From: Chloroflexota bacterium
Lineage (GTDB): Bacteria; Chloroflexota; Dehalococcoidia; UBA2979
Reading direction: 5' to 3'
DNA: 54,273 nucleotides
Assembly (NCBI GenBank): GCA_947479915.1
Contig: CANKAU010000012.1
Location: 1-54,273 of the forward strand
A model generated the notes under the pieces. The model ran no database searches, was not told the origin of the DNA, and worked only from the letters and a program-made list of their open reading frames with translations. The position numbers were made by a program, and so were the translations under genes. Below are positions 24,751-34,913 of the stretch, one piece after another (position 1 is the stretch's first letter; each line of letters opens with the position of its first letter).

Positions 24751-25974
24751 GTGGCGGTCATCGATTCGTCCGAACCCCACGTCTCGCCGCGCCGCGGCTC
24801 CGCGCTGGAGGTGCTCCGGGTCGCGCTGTGGCTCGGCCTGACGTCGTTCGGCGGGCCGGTCGCGCACCTCGGCTACTTCCGCGAGGAGTACGTGCGGCGT
24901 CGCCGCTGGCTGGACGACGCGACCTACGCCGACCTCGTCGCGCTGTGCCAGTTCCTCCCCGGCCCCGCCAGCAGCCAGGTCGGGATCGCGATCGGAACGT
25001 TGCGGGCGGGGTGGCTCGGCGGGCTGCTCGCGTTCATCGGCTTCACGTTGCCCTCGGCGATCGCGATGGTGCTCTTCGCGTACGGCCTCGCGGCGTTCAA
25101 CGTCACGGATGCCGGGTGGCTGCACGGGCTGAAGGTCGCCGCGGTCGCGGTGGTCGCCAATGCGCTGTGGGGCATGGCCCCCGGCCTCGCGACCGGCCGC
25201 GTGCGCGCCGCGATCGCGATCCTCGCCGCGTGCGTCGTGCTCCTCGTGCCGAGCGCGGTCGCGCAGGTCCTCGTGATCGTCGTCGGCGGCCTCGTCGGCT
25301 GGCGGCTGCTCGGCGTGGCGGGCGGCGTCGAGGGCGCTACCCGGCACGACCTGCCCGCGCGTGGGCGCCGGGCGGCGACGGTGCTCCTCGTCGCGTTCTT
25401 CGCGCTCCTCGTGCTGCTGCCGATCGCGCGCACGGCGTTCCCGTCGCAGGCGCTCGCGATGATCGACGTGAACTACCGCGTCGGATCGCTGGTCTTCGGC
25501 GGCGGTCACGTTGTCCTGCCGCTGCTCCGGTCCGAGGTCGTCCCGACGGGCTGGGTGGCCGCCGACCCGTTCCTCGCCGGCTACGGCGCGGCGCAGGCCG
25601 TTCCCGGGCCGCTGTTCACGTTCGCGGCGTTCCTCGGTGCCGTGCAGGGCCCGCAGCCGAACGGCTGGCTGGGCGCGGTCGTCAGCCTCGGCGCGATCTA
25701 CGTGCCCTCGTTCCTGCTGGTGTGGGGGACGCTGCCGTTCTGGGATCGCCTGCGGACGATCGCCTCGTTCCAGGCGGTGCTGCGCGGCATGGGCGCGGCC
25801 GTTGTGGGCATCCTGCTCGCCGCGTTGTACGACCCGGTCTGGACGAGCGCGATCCTCGGTCCGCGCGACTTCGCGCTCGCGGTCGTGTGCTTCGGCATGC
25901 TCGCGTTGTGGCGCGTGCCGCCGTGGGCGGTCGTCGTGGTGGCCGCCGTCGGTGGTGCGCTGAGCTCGATGTAG
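24751..25974 (+). CDS. chrA: Chromate transporter, two-domain CHR family
   Basis: 407 residues starting with GTG after GGGAG. Two homologous halves are visible: SFGGPVAHLGYFREEYVRRRRWL with LCQFLPGPASSQVG, and FGGGHVVLPLLRSEV with YGAAQAVPGPLFTFAAF. These are the CHR motifs of long-chain ChrA proton-coupled exporters. It lies 16 bp after cobO, so it may be in one transcript. The substrate need not be chromate. Confidence 0.9.
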   Translation: MAVIDSSEPHVSPRRGSALEVLRVALWLGLTSFGGPVAHLGYFREEYVRRRRWLDDATYADLVALCQFLPGPASSQVGIAIGTLRAGWLGGLLAFIGFTLPSAIAMVLFAYGLAAFNVTDAGWLHGLKVAAVAVVANALWGMAPGLATGRVRAAIAILAACVVLLVPSAVAQVLVIVVGGLVGWRLLGVAGGVEGATRHDLPARGRRAATVLLVAFFALLVLLPIARTAFPSQALAMIDVNYRVGSLVFGGGHVVLPLLRSEVVPTGWVAADPFLAGYGAAQAVPGPLFTFAAFLGAVQGPQPNGWLGAVVSLGAIYVPSFLLVWGTLPFWDRLRTIASFQAVLRGMGAAVVGILLAALYDPVWTSAILGPRDFALAVVCFGMLALWRVPPWAVVVVAAVGGALSSM

Positions 25975-25994
25975 GCGGGGGCGGCTACCGTCCG

Positions 25995-27014
25995 CTAGCG
26001 CGCGGTGCAGCCCAGCGCGCCGTCGTTCCAGCAGAACGTCTTGAACGCCCAGTCCATGAGCGCGGTGGTGTCCGTGTTCCGCTGCGAGGCGTCCAGCACG
26101 ACCACGAACACGCGGTGCCCGTTGCGCGTCGCCGACGCGGACAGCGTGGGCCCCGCCTGCTCGGTGAAGCCGCTCTTCACGCCGTCGCCGCCGTCGTATT
26201 TAAACGCCCATGGGTTGGTGTTGTAGACCTCGATCGGTCGGGAGCCGGTCGCCTTGTGGACCTCGGACTTCGCGACCTCGGCGAACAGCGGCTGCCGCAT
26301 CGCATAGCGCGACAGCATCGCGATGTCGTATGCGGTGGAGAGGTGCGTCGGGCCTCCGAGGCCGTGCGGGTCGATGAAGTGGGTGTCGAAGAGCCCCAGG
26401 CTCTCCATGAACGCGTTCAGATCCTTCACGAAGGCCGCGTCCGAACCCGAGACCGCCCGCCCGATCGCGATCGAGGCGTCCGCGCCGGACGGCAGCAGCA
26501 TCCCGAAGATCAGGTCGCGCATCTTGAAGCGGTCGCCGCGGCGCAGCCCCATCACGCTCGCGTCGTCCAGCCCTGGGTCGTCGAAGTCGAAGTCCACCGA
26601 GACCCAGTCGTCCAACTTGCCGCGATCGATCGCCAGCGCTGCGGTCGCGATCTTGGTGAGGCTCGCCGGCTGCATCCGCGTGCGGCCGTTGTAGTCGTAC
26701 AGCACGGCCCCACTCGCATCATCGATGACCACAGCGGCGCGTGCGCTCAGCTTCGGCGCGGAGACGGCGACCGGCTGCTTCGGCGCGACACCGCTGGGCG
26801 GCGGGACGAGGTAGCTCTTGCGCTGCGGCGTTGAAGCGGGGGCGGCGGCGTTGGCAGGGTTCGTGACGCTGCCGTTCGCGCGCACCTCGGTCGCGGAAGC
26901 ATCGCCGCTGCAGGCCGAGAGGACGATCAGCGAGGCGGCCACGAGGGACAGCGCGGCGCCGCGGATGGCGCGGCGGTGCCAGCGGGCGGGTTGCACAGAG
27001 CCATGCGTAGTCAT
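25995..27014 (-). CDS. S11 D-alanyl-D-alanine carboxypeptidase-like lipoprotein, altered SxN
   Basis: 339 residues. A signal peptide ends at lipobox LSAC (Cys35). The S11 fold has the SxxK motif SLTK (118-121). The second motif reads PSGADAS, so the usual SxN asparagine is alanine, and the third is KSG rather than KTG (GVKSGFTEQ). The altered active site suggests weak or changed D-Ala-D-Ala cutting, or a substrate-binding role. It is convergent with chrA. A paralogue with intact motifs lies at 36181. Confidence 0.85.
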   Translation of the reverse strand: MTTHGSVQPARWHRRAIRGAALSLVAASLIVLSACSGDASATEVRANGSVTNPANAAAPASTPQRKSYLVPPPSGVAPKQPVAVSAPKLSARAAVVIDDASGAVLYDYNGRTRMQPASLTKIATAALAIDRGKLDDWVSVDFDFDDPGLDDASVMGLRRGDRFKMRDLIFGMLLPSGADASIAIGRAVSGSDAAFVKDLNAFMESLGLFDTHFIDPHGLGGPTHLSTAYDIAMLSRYAMRQPLFAEVAKSEVHKATGSRPIEVYNTNPWAFKYDGGDGVKSGFTEQAGPTLSASATRNGHRVFVVVLDASQRNTDTTALMDWAFKTFCWNDGALGCTAR

Positions 27015-27105
27015 GTGAGTGACGACGCCTCCATCAGGTACACCCCGCCGGTGATGCGGAAACGTTACGCGCCGGCTTCGCTCTCGTCCACCTCGCCGTC
27101 GCGCC

Positions 27106-27780
27106 TCAGGCGACCGGCCACTCGAGGCGCCGGTCGGCCTGGTCCCAGAACATCCACTCGTAGCGCAGGGAGCGGTGGAACCATCGCTGCATCCGAGCGC
27201 GCTCGTCCTCCCCGGCCCGAGCAGCGAGCGCGTCGAGGAGCGCGATCTGCTGGTCGACGGCCACACCGAACGCGGGCGAGGCGTAGGCGCCGACCCACGT
27301 CGCGTACAGGTCATGCGGCGGCGGCGCGGATTCGAGGCGCACGCCGATGCGGCGGTACACCCAGTAGCACGGGAGCACGCACGCGATCACCTCGCCCAGC
27401 GTCCCGTGGGCGGCCACCCCGCGCATGTGGTCGAGGTAGGCGACCGTCACCGGCGCGGGCTCCGCCGCCCGCACCGCTTCGACGTCGAGGCCGAGGCGCG
27501 GCGCGAACGTGCCGTGCAGCGCCTGCTCGACGCGCAGCACGTTGTCCGCGCGGCCGGCGAGGAACGTGCGGGTCGCCTCGTCCTCGGCGAGCGTGCTGGC
27601 GTGGCACAGGACGGCGGCGAACCCGTCGAGGTAGTGGATGTCCTGCGCGATGAAGAACGCGAACTTCGACTCGTCCAGTGCGCCCGCCGCCAGCGCCGCG
27701 AGGTAGGGCAGCGCGTAGATCGCCTCCCAGGTCTCCTGCGTCGCGCGGTCGAGGTGCTCGTGGAACGGCGGCGAGGTCAC
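27106..27780 (-). CDS. tenA: Thiaminase II / aminopyrimidine aminohydrolase
   Basis: 224 residues from a GTG overlapping the thiZ stop by four bases. The haem-oxygenase-like fold has the catalytic cysteine in VLPCYWVYRRIG and the closing YEWMFWDQA with the acidic residue. TenA turns base-degraded thiamine pyrimidine (aminopyrimidine) into HMP, which ThiD then phosphorylates. Being last in the TPP operon with ThiXYZ supports pyrimidine salvage. Confidence 0.93.
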   Translation of the reverse strand: MTSPPFHEHLDRATQETWEAIYALPYLAALAAGALDESKFAFFIAQDIHYLDGFAAVLCHASTLAEDEATRTFLAGRADNVLRVEQALHGTFAPRLGLDVEAVRAAEPAPVTVAYLDHMRGVAAHGTLGEVIACVLPCYWVYRRIGVRLESAPPPHDLYATWVGAYASPAFGVAVDQQIALLDALAARAGEDERARMQRWFHRSLRYEWMFWDQADRRLEWPVA

Positions 27781-28559
27781 GCGTGCCCGCTCCTGATACC
27801 CGCTCGCAGCGCGCGCATCACCGCCGTCTCCACCGCGACGAAGGCAGGCGCCGCGAAATCGTCGAGGCGGCGTGGGCGGGGCAGTGGCACGTCGATCGTC
27901 GCGGCGACGGACGCGGGGCGGGGCGACAGCACCACGACGCGGTCGGAGAGCAGCACGGCCTCGCGGACGTCGTGGGTGACGAGGAGGACCGTCCATCCGA
28001 ACTCGGTCGACATGCCGGCGAGCCACTCCTGCATCTCCATGCGGGTGAGCGCGTCGAGCGCACCGAACGGTTCGTCGAGGAGCAGGATGGGCCGCTCCTG
28101 CACCACGGTCCGCAGCAGCGCCGCGCGCTGCCGCATCCCCCCGGAGAGCGTGTGCGGATACGCGCGCTCGAACCCATCGAGGCCGAACCGGGCGAACAGC
28201 GCTCCCGCCCGGGCGCGAGCCTCCTCGCGCGGCACGCCCTGGATCTCGAGGCCCAGCGTGGTGTTGTCGAGGACGCGACGCCACGGGAACAGCAGGTCCT
28301 GCTGGGGCATGTACGCGAACGCCTCGACGTGCCCGTTCGCCGCCGCCCCGTCTACGCGCACCGTGCCCGTGTCTGCCGCCTCCAGGCCCGCGATGATGTT
28401 GAACAGCGTGCTCTTGCCGCACCCGCTCGGCCCGATCACGCTGACGAACTCGCCCGCGCGCGCCTCGATCGCGATGTCCTGCAGCACATCGACCGTGCGC
28501 CCGTCTTCGACGAACCGCTTCTCGATGCCGCTCACCTCGAGGCGCGCGGGGAGTGTCAT
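27777..28559 (-). CDS. thiZ: HMP-precursor ABC transporter ATPase
   Basis: 260 residues. Walker A GPSGCGKST, signature LSGGMRQRAALLR, Walker B ILLLDEPFGALD and VTHDVREAV are intact. It is of the NitT/TauT type used by ThiXYZ. The ATG overlaps the permease stop (ATGA). It energises uptake of pyrimidine precursors. Confidence 0.88.
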   Translation of the reverse strand: MTLPARLEVSGIEKRFVEDGRTVDVLQDIAIEARAGEFVSVIGPSGCGKSTLFNIIAGLEAADTGTVRVDGAAANGHVEAFAYMPQQDLLFPWRRVLDNTTLGLEIQGVPREEARARAGALFARFGLDGFERAYPHTLSGGMRQRAALLRTVVQERPILLLDEPFGALDALTRMEMQEWLAGMSTEFGWTVLLVTHDVREAVLLSDRVVVLSPRPASVAATIDVPLPRPRRLDDFAAPAFVAVETAVMRALRAGIRSGHA

Positions 28560-29356
28560 CGGGCGTTCCCGTTCGTCGCGCTGCCGCTGCGGGCCGCGCG
28601 CGCGGCGGCGTGCCACGGGATCGCCGCGCGCTCGACTGCATATGTGGCGAGGAATAGCGCCACGCTGATCACGGCCGTCACGGCGACGGCCGCCATGACG
28701 AGATCAGTGCGGAACGCGTTCTGCTGGAGCTGCATGAAGATGCCGAGCCCGCGCTTCGCGCCGACGTACTCCGCGAAGATCGCGCCGACCACGGCGTAGG
28801 TGATGGCGATGCGCAGTCCCGAGAAGAACGAGGGCAGCGCGCCCGGCACGCGAACCAGTCGGAACACCTGCCACCTCGACGCGCCCATGGAGCGCAGCAG
28901 GTTCGAGGCGGCCCGCTCGGTCGCCGCGAAGCCGTCCACCCAGCCGACCGTGATCGGGAAGAACGTCACCAGCGCCACGACGAGCGCCTTCGGCACGATG
29001 CCGAAGCCGAACCACAGCACGAGCAGCGGCGCGACTGCGACCACGGGGATCGCCTGCGACGCCACGAGCACGGGGTAGAGCGCGCGCCGCACCGTCATCG
29101 AGAAGTCGATACCGACCGCCGCAGCGGTGCCCACGAGGATCGCGAGCGAGAACCCGATCGCTGTTTCGGCGAGGGTGGGCACGACGTGCGACCAGATGAG
29201 ATCGCGGAACGCCCAACCCTCGGTCAGCACGCGGCTCGGCGCCGGGAGCACCTGCGGTCGCACCTCGGCGGCGCGCACGTAGCTCTCCCACGCGACGAGG
29301 ATCACCGCCGCGAGCAGCAGCGCCGGCAGGGCGCGGGCGATGGGCGATCGTGACAT
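28556..29356 (-). CDS. thiX: HMP-precursor ABC transporter permease
   Basis: 266 residues, about six membrane helices. The loop ERAASNLLRSMGASRWQVFRLV is the coupling helix of the NitT/TauT permease family. It lies between thiY and thiZ, overlapping thiZ by four bases. Role: membrane channel for formylaminopyrimidine-type thiamine precursors, by context. Confidence 0.88.
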   Translation of the reverse strand: MSRSPIARALPALLLAAVILVAWESYVRAAEVRPQVLPAPSRVLTEGWAFRDLIWSHVVPTLAETAIGFSLAILVGTAAAVGIDFSMTVRRALYPVLVASQAIPVVAVAPLLVLWFGFGIVPKALVVALVTFFPITVGWVDGFAATERAASNLLRSMGASRWQVFRLVRVPGALPSFFSGLRIAITYAVVGAIFAEYVGAKRGLGIFMQLQQNAFRTDLVMAAVAVTAVISVALFLATYAVERAAIPWHAAARAARSGSATNGNAR

Positions 29357-29370
29357 CGTGCCTCGACGCG

Positions 29371-30426
29371 CTACAGCAGGTCGTTCGTGAAGAACGTGGA
29401 CCAGTCGGGCTCCTTCGCCAGCGGCTTGCCCTGCGCGTCGGCCAGCGTCCCCGTCCCGTAGAGGAACTTCGAGTAGCCCGTCCACTGCGCGAGCGTCTGC
29501 CGCCCGAACTTGCCCTCCTTGTCGAGGTAGTACTTCTCGGCCAGCATCTTCGCGCTGCGCTCCACGAGCTCCGGCTCCGTGAACACGCCCTTGTTCGAGG
29601 CGATGAGGTGCTTCACGCCCTCCTGCGGCTGCCGCGCGGCCAGCTCGAACCCGCGCACCGTCGCGCGCACGAAGCGCCGCGCGAGGTCGCGGTGGCCGCT
29701 GAGCCACTGCTCGTTCCCGGCGAGCACCACCTGATAGAAGTCAGGGAAGCCGTAGTCCGTGTACGCGAAGGTGCGCAGCTCTTGCTTGTGCAGTTCGGCT
29801 TCGATCCCCTCCCACGTCACGAATGGCACCGTGAAGTCGGCAGCACCGGCATACAGGGCCTCGTAGGCCGCCGTCTTCAGCGTGACCACCTCGAACTTGC
29901 CGCTGCCGCCCGCGCTGCGGATCACGTTCTGGAGCGTCGGCACCTCGTACGGCAGGCCGAAGCCGGCGTAGGTCTTGCCGTCGAGGTCCTTCGGCGACTT
30001 GATGTCCGTGCGCGACGCCTTCACCGCGATCGCGGTGGCGATGTGCTGCAGGATCGCCATCGTCGAGACTACTGGCAGCCCCGAGGCGCGCGCGAAGACG
30101 AGGGCGTCCTGGAACGACACACCGAAGTCTGCCTGCCCGGCACCCAGCAGCGTCTCCGCGGCGGTGCCGGAGTACGGCAGCACCTCCAGTTGGATGCCCT
30201 CGTCGCGGTACCAGCCCATGTGGTCGGCGACGAAGAAGCCGGTGTGGTTGGTGTTCGGCGTCCAGTCGAGGGCGAGCCGCACCTTCTCCGGCCGTGCGCG
30301 GGCGCCCTCCGGCCGCGGCGTGCAGCCGATCGCCGCGAGCCCGGCCGCGCCGAGGCCGCCGATGCCCAGTGCGATCGCGCTGCGGCGAGACCAGCGATGC
30401 GGGCGGGGCGGCTGAGACATGTTCAT
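29371..30426 (-). CDS. thiY: HMP-precursor binding lipoprotein (NMT1/THI5-like)
   Basis: 351 residues. A twin-arginine-like start (WSRRSAIALG) ends in a lipobox-like AAIGC (Cys35). The domain LALDWTPNTNHTGFFVADHMGWYRDEG is the ThiY/THI5 hallmark; the THI5 cysteine cluster of fungal HMP synthases is absent, so it is a binder and not a synthase. The ATG overlaps tenI by ATGA. It lies 14 bp before thiX. Confidence 0.9.
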   Translation of the reverse strand: MNMSQPPRPHRWSRRSAIALGIGGLGAAGLAAIGCTPRPEGARARPEKVRLALDWTPNTNHTGFFVADHMGWYRDEGIQLEVLPYSGTAAETLLGAGQADFGVSFQDALVFARASGLPVVSTMAILQHIATAIAVKASRTDIKSPKDLDGKTYAGFGLPYEVPTLQNVIRSAGGSGKFEVVTLKTAAYEALYAGAADFTVPFVTWEGIEAELHKQELRTFAYTDYGFPDFYQVVLAGNEQWLSGHRDLARRFVRATVRGFELAARQPQEGVKHLIASNKGVFTEPELVERSAKMLAEKYYLDKEGKFGRQTLAQWTGYSKFLYGTGTLADAQGKPLAKEPDWSTFFTNDLL

Positions 30427-31070
30427 GCGGGTTCGCTTCCTGTTGCGGCGTCGATCGCCTGTAGGTACTCGTCGATGGCGGAGGCCCCATCGGGCGCGCC
30501 GAGGATGCCGGATACAACCGCCACGCCGGCCGCGCCGGCGCGCATGCAGTCCTCGACCTGTGCGGGGTGAATGCCGCCGATGGCGAAGACCGGCAGCGAG
30601 GTCGCGCGGGCGATCACGCCGAACGCGTCGAGCCCCATGCCCTCGCCAGGGTGTGATCCCGGCGCGTAGACGGCGCCCGCGATCACGAGGTCCGCACCGG
30701 CCGCCTCGGCACGGCGCGCGGCCTCGATCGAGTGCACAGCAGCACTGCGGAACGCCAGGGGCTGCGGCGGGCGCGCCGTGGGGATGTCGGCCTCGGGCCA
30801 GTGGACGCCGGTGTACCCCAACTGCGCCGCCAGAACGGTCGGCCCGTTGAGCAACAGCGTCACGTCCTGTGGCACCGCGTCCCGAGCACGAGCCGCGAGG
30901 TCGCTCGCTTCGGCGCCGTCGAGGTGCTTCGCGCGCACCTGGATTGCGACCGGGCGCCCGACCGCCGCCGCGCCGACCGTGCCGAGTAGCGCGAGCCAGC
31001 GCGCTTCGTCCCCGACATAGTCGAGGTCGGCGACGACCAGCAGGCGCGCGGCGAACGCGTGGTCAGTCAT
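30423..31070 (-). CDS. tenI: Thiazole tautomerase, ThiE paralogue
   Basis: 215 residues. The ThiE-like barrel keeps VQVRAK but lacks the FREK form of the true ThiE, and carries AAVHSIEAARRAEAAGADLV, the VHS histidine used by TenI to tautomerise the thiazole. It would isomerise the ThiG product for coupling. A GTG at 31082 overlapping the thiG stop is an alternative start. A true ThiE lies upstream in the operon, which supports the TenI call. Confidence 0.82.
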   Translation of the reverse strand: MTDHAFAARLLVVADLDYVGDEARWLALLGTVGAAAVGRPVAIQVRAKHLDGAEASDLAARARDAVPQDVTLLLNGPTVLAAQLGYTGVHWPEADIPTARPPQPLAFRSAAVHSIEAARRAEAAGADLVIAGAVYAPGSHPGEGMGLDAFGVIARATSLPVFAIGGIHPAQVEDCMRAGAAGVAVVSGILGAPDGASAIDEYLQAIDAATGSEPA

Positions 31071-31072
31071 GG

Positions 31073-31915
<843 letters not shown>

Positions 31916-32125
31916 CTATCCGCCCTGCACGGGACGGACGATCTCGATCGCATCGCCGTCGGCCACCGGCGTCGTTGCCCACGTCGCGCGCGGCACGATC
32001 TCGTCATTGCGTGCGACGGCGACGCCCTGCTTCCACTCGGCGGGCACGAGGTCCGCGACGGTGGTCCCTGAGGGCAGCGCGCGTGCCTCGCCGTTGACAT
32101 GTGCCGTCACCGTGTCCGTTGTCAT
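31916..32125 (-). CDS. thiS: Sulfur carrier protein ThiS
   Basis: 69 residues of a ubiquitin-like fold (VTAHVNGEARALPSGTTVADLV) ending in the essential Gly-Gly (VRPVQGG), which is adenylated and thiolated. The ATG overlaps the thiO stop (ATGA). No ThiF adenylyltransferase is in the window; it must be elsewhere. The frame runs on upstream as antisense to nothing coding, so the short form is chosen. Confidence 0.93.
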   Translation of the reverse strand: MTTDTVTAHVNGEARALPSGTTVADLVPAEWKQGVAVARNDEIVPRATWATTPVADGDAIEIVRPVQGG

Positions 32126-33294
32126 CGCGTGGCCTCGGCGGGCGCCGCCGGCGCGAAGCGGCCGGGGGCGAACGGTTCGAGGAGCGGGTCGAGGCGGTCG
32201 TCGCAGATCAGGTCGGCGAGCAGCCGCGCGGTGATTGGGGCGAGTTCGACGCCGTTGCGGAAGTGCCCCGTCGCGACGAGGAGGCCCGCACCGTCCACGT
32301 TCCCGATCGCGGGCAGGTGGTCGCGTAGCGCCGGGCGGAAGCCCACGCCGCACTCGACGAGGTCGAGTTCCGCGATCCCCGGCACGGCGCGCCGCGCCTC
32401 GCGCAGGAGGTCGTGCACGGCGCCCGCACGTGATCGCTCATCGAAGCCGACGTCCTCCATCGACGCACCGATCACGAGCTCGCCGTCGTCGCGCGGCACG
32501 AGGTAGACGTCCGGGGTGCGGACGACGTGCTGGATGATCCGCTCGCCACGCAGCCGCAGGATCTGTCCCTTTACGGGCCGCATCGGCAGCGGCACAACCG
32601 GCATGCCGAGGATCGGCGAGGCGATCTGTCGCGACCACGCGCCTGCGGCGACGACGACCTTTGCGGCGTGCAGCGTCGAGGCGGCGCCGTCGCGCTCCGT
32701 CGAGATCTCGTAGTCACCGCCGTCGCTCGGCGCGATCGCGGTCACGCGCATGCCCTCGTGCAGCGTCGCCCCGAGGCGTTCGAGGGCGATCGGCAGCGCG
32801 CGCAGCAGGCGCCGCGGGTCGACCTGCGCGTCAGGCATCCGCAGGGCGCCCGCGAGCCCCGGCGCGAGGTATGGCTCCTCGTCACGCGCGGCCTTCGCGC
32901 TCAGGCGTTCGGCCGGGAGCCCGCGCTCCATCTGGAAGTCGTACAGGTGCTGGAGGATCGCAAGGTGGTCGGCGTGCAGCGCGACCAGCAGCGTCCCGGT
33001 CGCGTCGTAGCCGGTGCCCACGCCGGTGAGCGCCGTGAGGGCTGACGTCCACTCGCCGTACATCGCGTGCGCCGCGAGGGCGAGGTCGGTGAGGCGGGGG
33101 TCGGAGAGGTCCACCTCGGACGACGGCGCGAGCATGCCCGCCGCCACGCCCGCCGCGGCGCGCTCGCCGATGCGGGAGCCCTCGACGACCGTCACCTGCC
33201 GCCCGCGCTGCGCCAGCGCGTGGGCGATCGCGAGGCCGACGATCCCGCCTCCGACGACCGCGACCTCAGCGCTGGCGACAGTCGAGGTGGTCAT
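32122..33294 (-). CDS. thiO: Glycine oxidase
   Basis: 390 residues, DAAO-type FAD fold. VVGGGIVGLAIAHALAQRG with VVVEG-like acidic end binds FAD; PVKGQILRL, RDDGELVIGASMEDVGFD and the C-terminal GHFRNGVELAPITARLL are typical. It oxidises glycine to dehydroglycine with O2, implying an aerobic route (instead of radical ThiH). The ATG overlaps thiE by four bases and the stop overlaps thiS. Confidence 0.92.
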   Translation of the reverse strand: MTTSTVASAEVAVVGGGIVGLAIAHALAQRGRQVTVVEGSRIGERAAAGVAAGMLAPSSEVDLSDPRLTDLALAAHAMYGEWTSALTALTGVGTGYDATGTLLVALHADHLAILQHLYDFQMERGLPAERLSAKAARDEEPYLAPGLAGALRMPDAQVDPRRLLRALPIALERLGATLHEGMRVTAIAPSDGGDYEISTERDGAASTLHAAKVVVAAGAWSRQIASPILGMPVVPLPMRPVKGQILRLRGERIIQHVVRTPDVYLVPRDDGELVIGASMEDVGFDERSRAGAVHDLLREARRAVPGIAELDLVECGVGFRPALRDHLPAIGNVDGAGLLVATGHFRNGVELAPITARLLADLICDDRLDPLLEPFAPGRFAPAAPAEATR

Positions 33295-33983
33295 GCGCGT
33301 GTCACCTCCGCCGCGCGTGCAGCGAGCGCTGCGTCGAGGGCCGCGCGGCAGTGGCGGGTCGCCTCGACGGGGTCGGAGGCGGAGACGACGGCGGAGAGCA
33401 CGGCGACGCCGTACGCGCCGGTCGCCATCACCTCGGCGATGCGGTCGGAGGTAATGCTGCCGATCGCGACGACCGGCACCGGCGAGTCCGCGCAGATGCG
33501 CGCGAGGGTATCGAGGCCCATGTCCGGCGCGGGATTCGCCTTCGACCGCGTCCCGTAGATCGGGCCGACGCCGATGTAGTCGATGTCCGTCGCCCAGACC
33601 TGCGTCGCCTCCTCGTAGGAGTTCGCGGTGCCGCCGATGATCACGCCCGGCCCGACGATCCGCCGCGCGGTCGCGACGTCGAGGTCGTTCTTCCCGAGGT
33701 GGATCGCGTCCGCGCCGACGGCGAGCGCCACGTCTGCGAAGTCATCGACCAGCAGCAGCGCACCATGCGCCCGGCAGGCCTCGAGGCACGCGCGGGCCAC
33801 CTCGATGCGCTCGCGCGTCGTCCACGGGCGCTTCTCGCGAAACTGCACGGCATCCGCGCCGCCGCGCGCCGCCATCTCCGCGACCGCGGCGTGGCTGTGC
33901 ACGGTCTGCACGGTCTCGTCGGTGATCACCTGGAGCCGGGGAATCGCCGGTTCACGGGTCATCCGGGTCAGCGGCTGTGTCAT
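33291..33983 (-). CDS. thiE: Thiamine-phosphate synthase
   Basis: 230 residues. VQFREKRPWT, LLLVDDFADVALAVGADAIHLGKNDL, IIGGTANS and YIGVGPIYGTRSK are the ThiE signature loops that bind HMP-PP and thiazole phosphate. It couples the two halves of thiamine. The ATG overlaps thiD (ATGA); the longer in-frame start at 34025 lies inside thiD and is rejected. Confidence 0.93.
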   Translation of the reverse strand: MTQPLTRMTREPAIPRLQVITDETVQTVHSHAAVAEMAARGGADAVQFREKRPWTTRERIEVARACLEACRAHGALLLVDDFADVALAVGADAIHLGKNDLDVATARRIVGPGVIIGGTANSYEEATQVWATDIDYIGVGPIYGTRSKANPAPDMGLDTLARICADSPVPVVAIGSITSDRIAEVMATGAYGVAVLSAVVSASDPVEATRHCRAALDAALAARAAEVTRA

Positions 33984-34825
33984 CGCGCGGCCTCCTCGAC
34001 GCTCACGCTGAGGCGCGAGAGCCACGGCGCGGTCTCGTCGCCACGCAGATAGAAGAAGTGGTCGGTCGGGCCCGAGCCCGTGCCAAGGCCGGGGGCGTGC
34101 CGGATCGCCTCCGTGAGGTAGGCCTTCGCGAGGCCCACGGCATCCTCGAGGCTGCGTCCGTGCCCCAGCTGCGTGGCGAGCGCCGCCGAGAACGTGCAGC
34201 CCGTGCCGTGCGTGTCGGTGGTCTCGATGAACTCGCCCTCGTAGAGGCGCGCGCCGTCCGCGGACAGCAGCAGGTCGGTGCCCGGTTGCTCCTCGAGGTG
34301 CCCGCCCTTCAGCACGACCGCGCGAGGCCCCTGCTCAAGGATTCGCGCAGCGGCGATCCGGGCGTCCGCCAGCGTGTGGATCTCCATCTCGGCGAGCAGC
34401 TGCGCCTCGTGGACGTTCGGCGTGACCACCTCGGCAAGTGGCAGCAGTTGCGTCCGGAGCGCGTCGATCGCGTCCCGCTCCAGCAGGGGGAAGCCGGACT
34501 TGGAGACCATCACCGGGTCGAGGACATAATGCGGAGGCGCGTAGCGTGCCATTAGCCGCGCGACTGCCTCGACCCGCTCGCGGTCGGCGAGCATTCCGCT
34601 TTTGGCGGCTGCGGGCGTGAAGTCCGAGAAGATCGCCGCGAACTGCTCCTCGATGATGTCGAGCGGCAGCGCGAAGGCGGCCGTCACCGCGCGGGTGTTC
34701 TGCGCCGTGACGGAGGTGAGGATGGAGAGGCCGTAGGCGCCGTTCGCGGAGATCGCCTTCAGGTCGGCCTGGATGCCGGCGCCGGCGCCGCTGTCGGACC
34801 CGGCGACGGTGAGAATCGTGCGCAT
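33980..34825 (-). CDS. thiD: HMP/HMP-phosphate kinase
   Basis: 281 residues beginning MRTILTVAGSDSGAGAGIQADLK, the ribokinase-fold HMP-binding opening, with GTGCTFSAALATQL as the anion hole. It phosphorylates HMP twice. GGGAGGGTGAC precedes the ATG, which lies about 90 bp past the TPP riboswitch. It is the first gene of the ten-gene thi operon. Confidence 0.94.
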   Translation of the reverse strand: MRTILTVAGSDSGAGAGIQADLKAISANGAYGLSILTSVTAQNTRAVTAAFALPLDIIEEQFAAIFSDFTPAAAKSGMLADRERVEAVARLMARYAPPHYVLDPVMVSKSGFPLLERDAIDALRTQLLPLAEVVTPNVHEAQLLAEMEIHTLADARIAAARILEQGPRAVVLKGGHLEEQPGTDLLLSADGARLYEGEFIETTDTHGTGCTFSAALATQLGHGRSLEDAVGLAKAYLTEAIRHAPGLGTGSGPTDHFFYLRGDETAPWLSRLSVSVEEAAR

Positions 34826-34913
34826 GTCACCCTCCCGCAGGTGCGGGCACGGCGACACGGAAGGTGCTGGTCAGACTGCTCGGTCGGGCGCAGGTGGGCG
34901 ATCGCCCGCTCGC

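Noticed and set aside
24828-26834. A 668-codon plus-strand frame over chrA and the carboxypeptidase-like gene
   Set aside because: It is Arg/Pro-rich without domains and spans two genes of opposite strand; typical GC-rich frame shadow.
27106-28641. One long frame that seemed to fuse an N-terminal region with TenA
   Set aside because: The first 287 codons are an out-of-frame reading of thiZ; the true TenA starts at the GTG at 27780, overlapping the thiZ stop.
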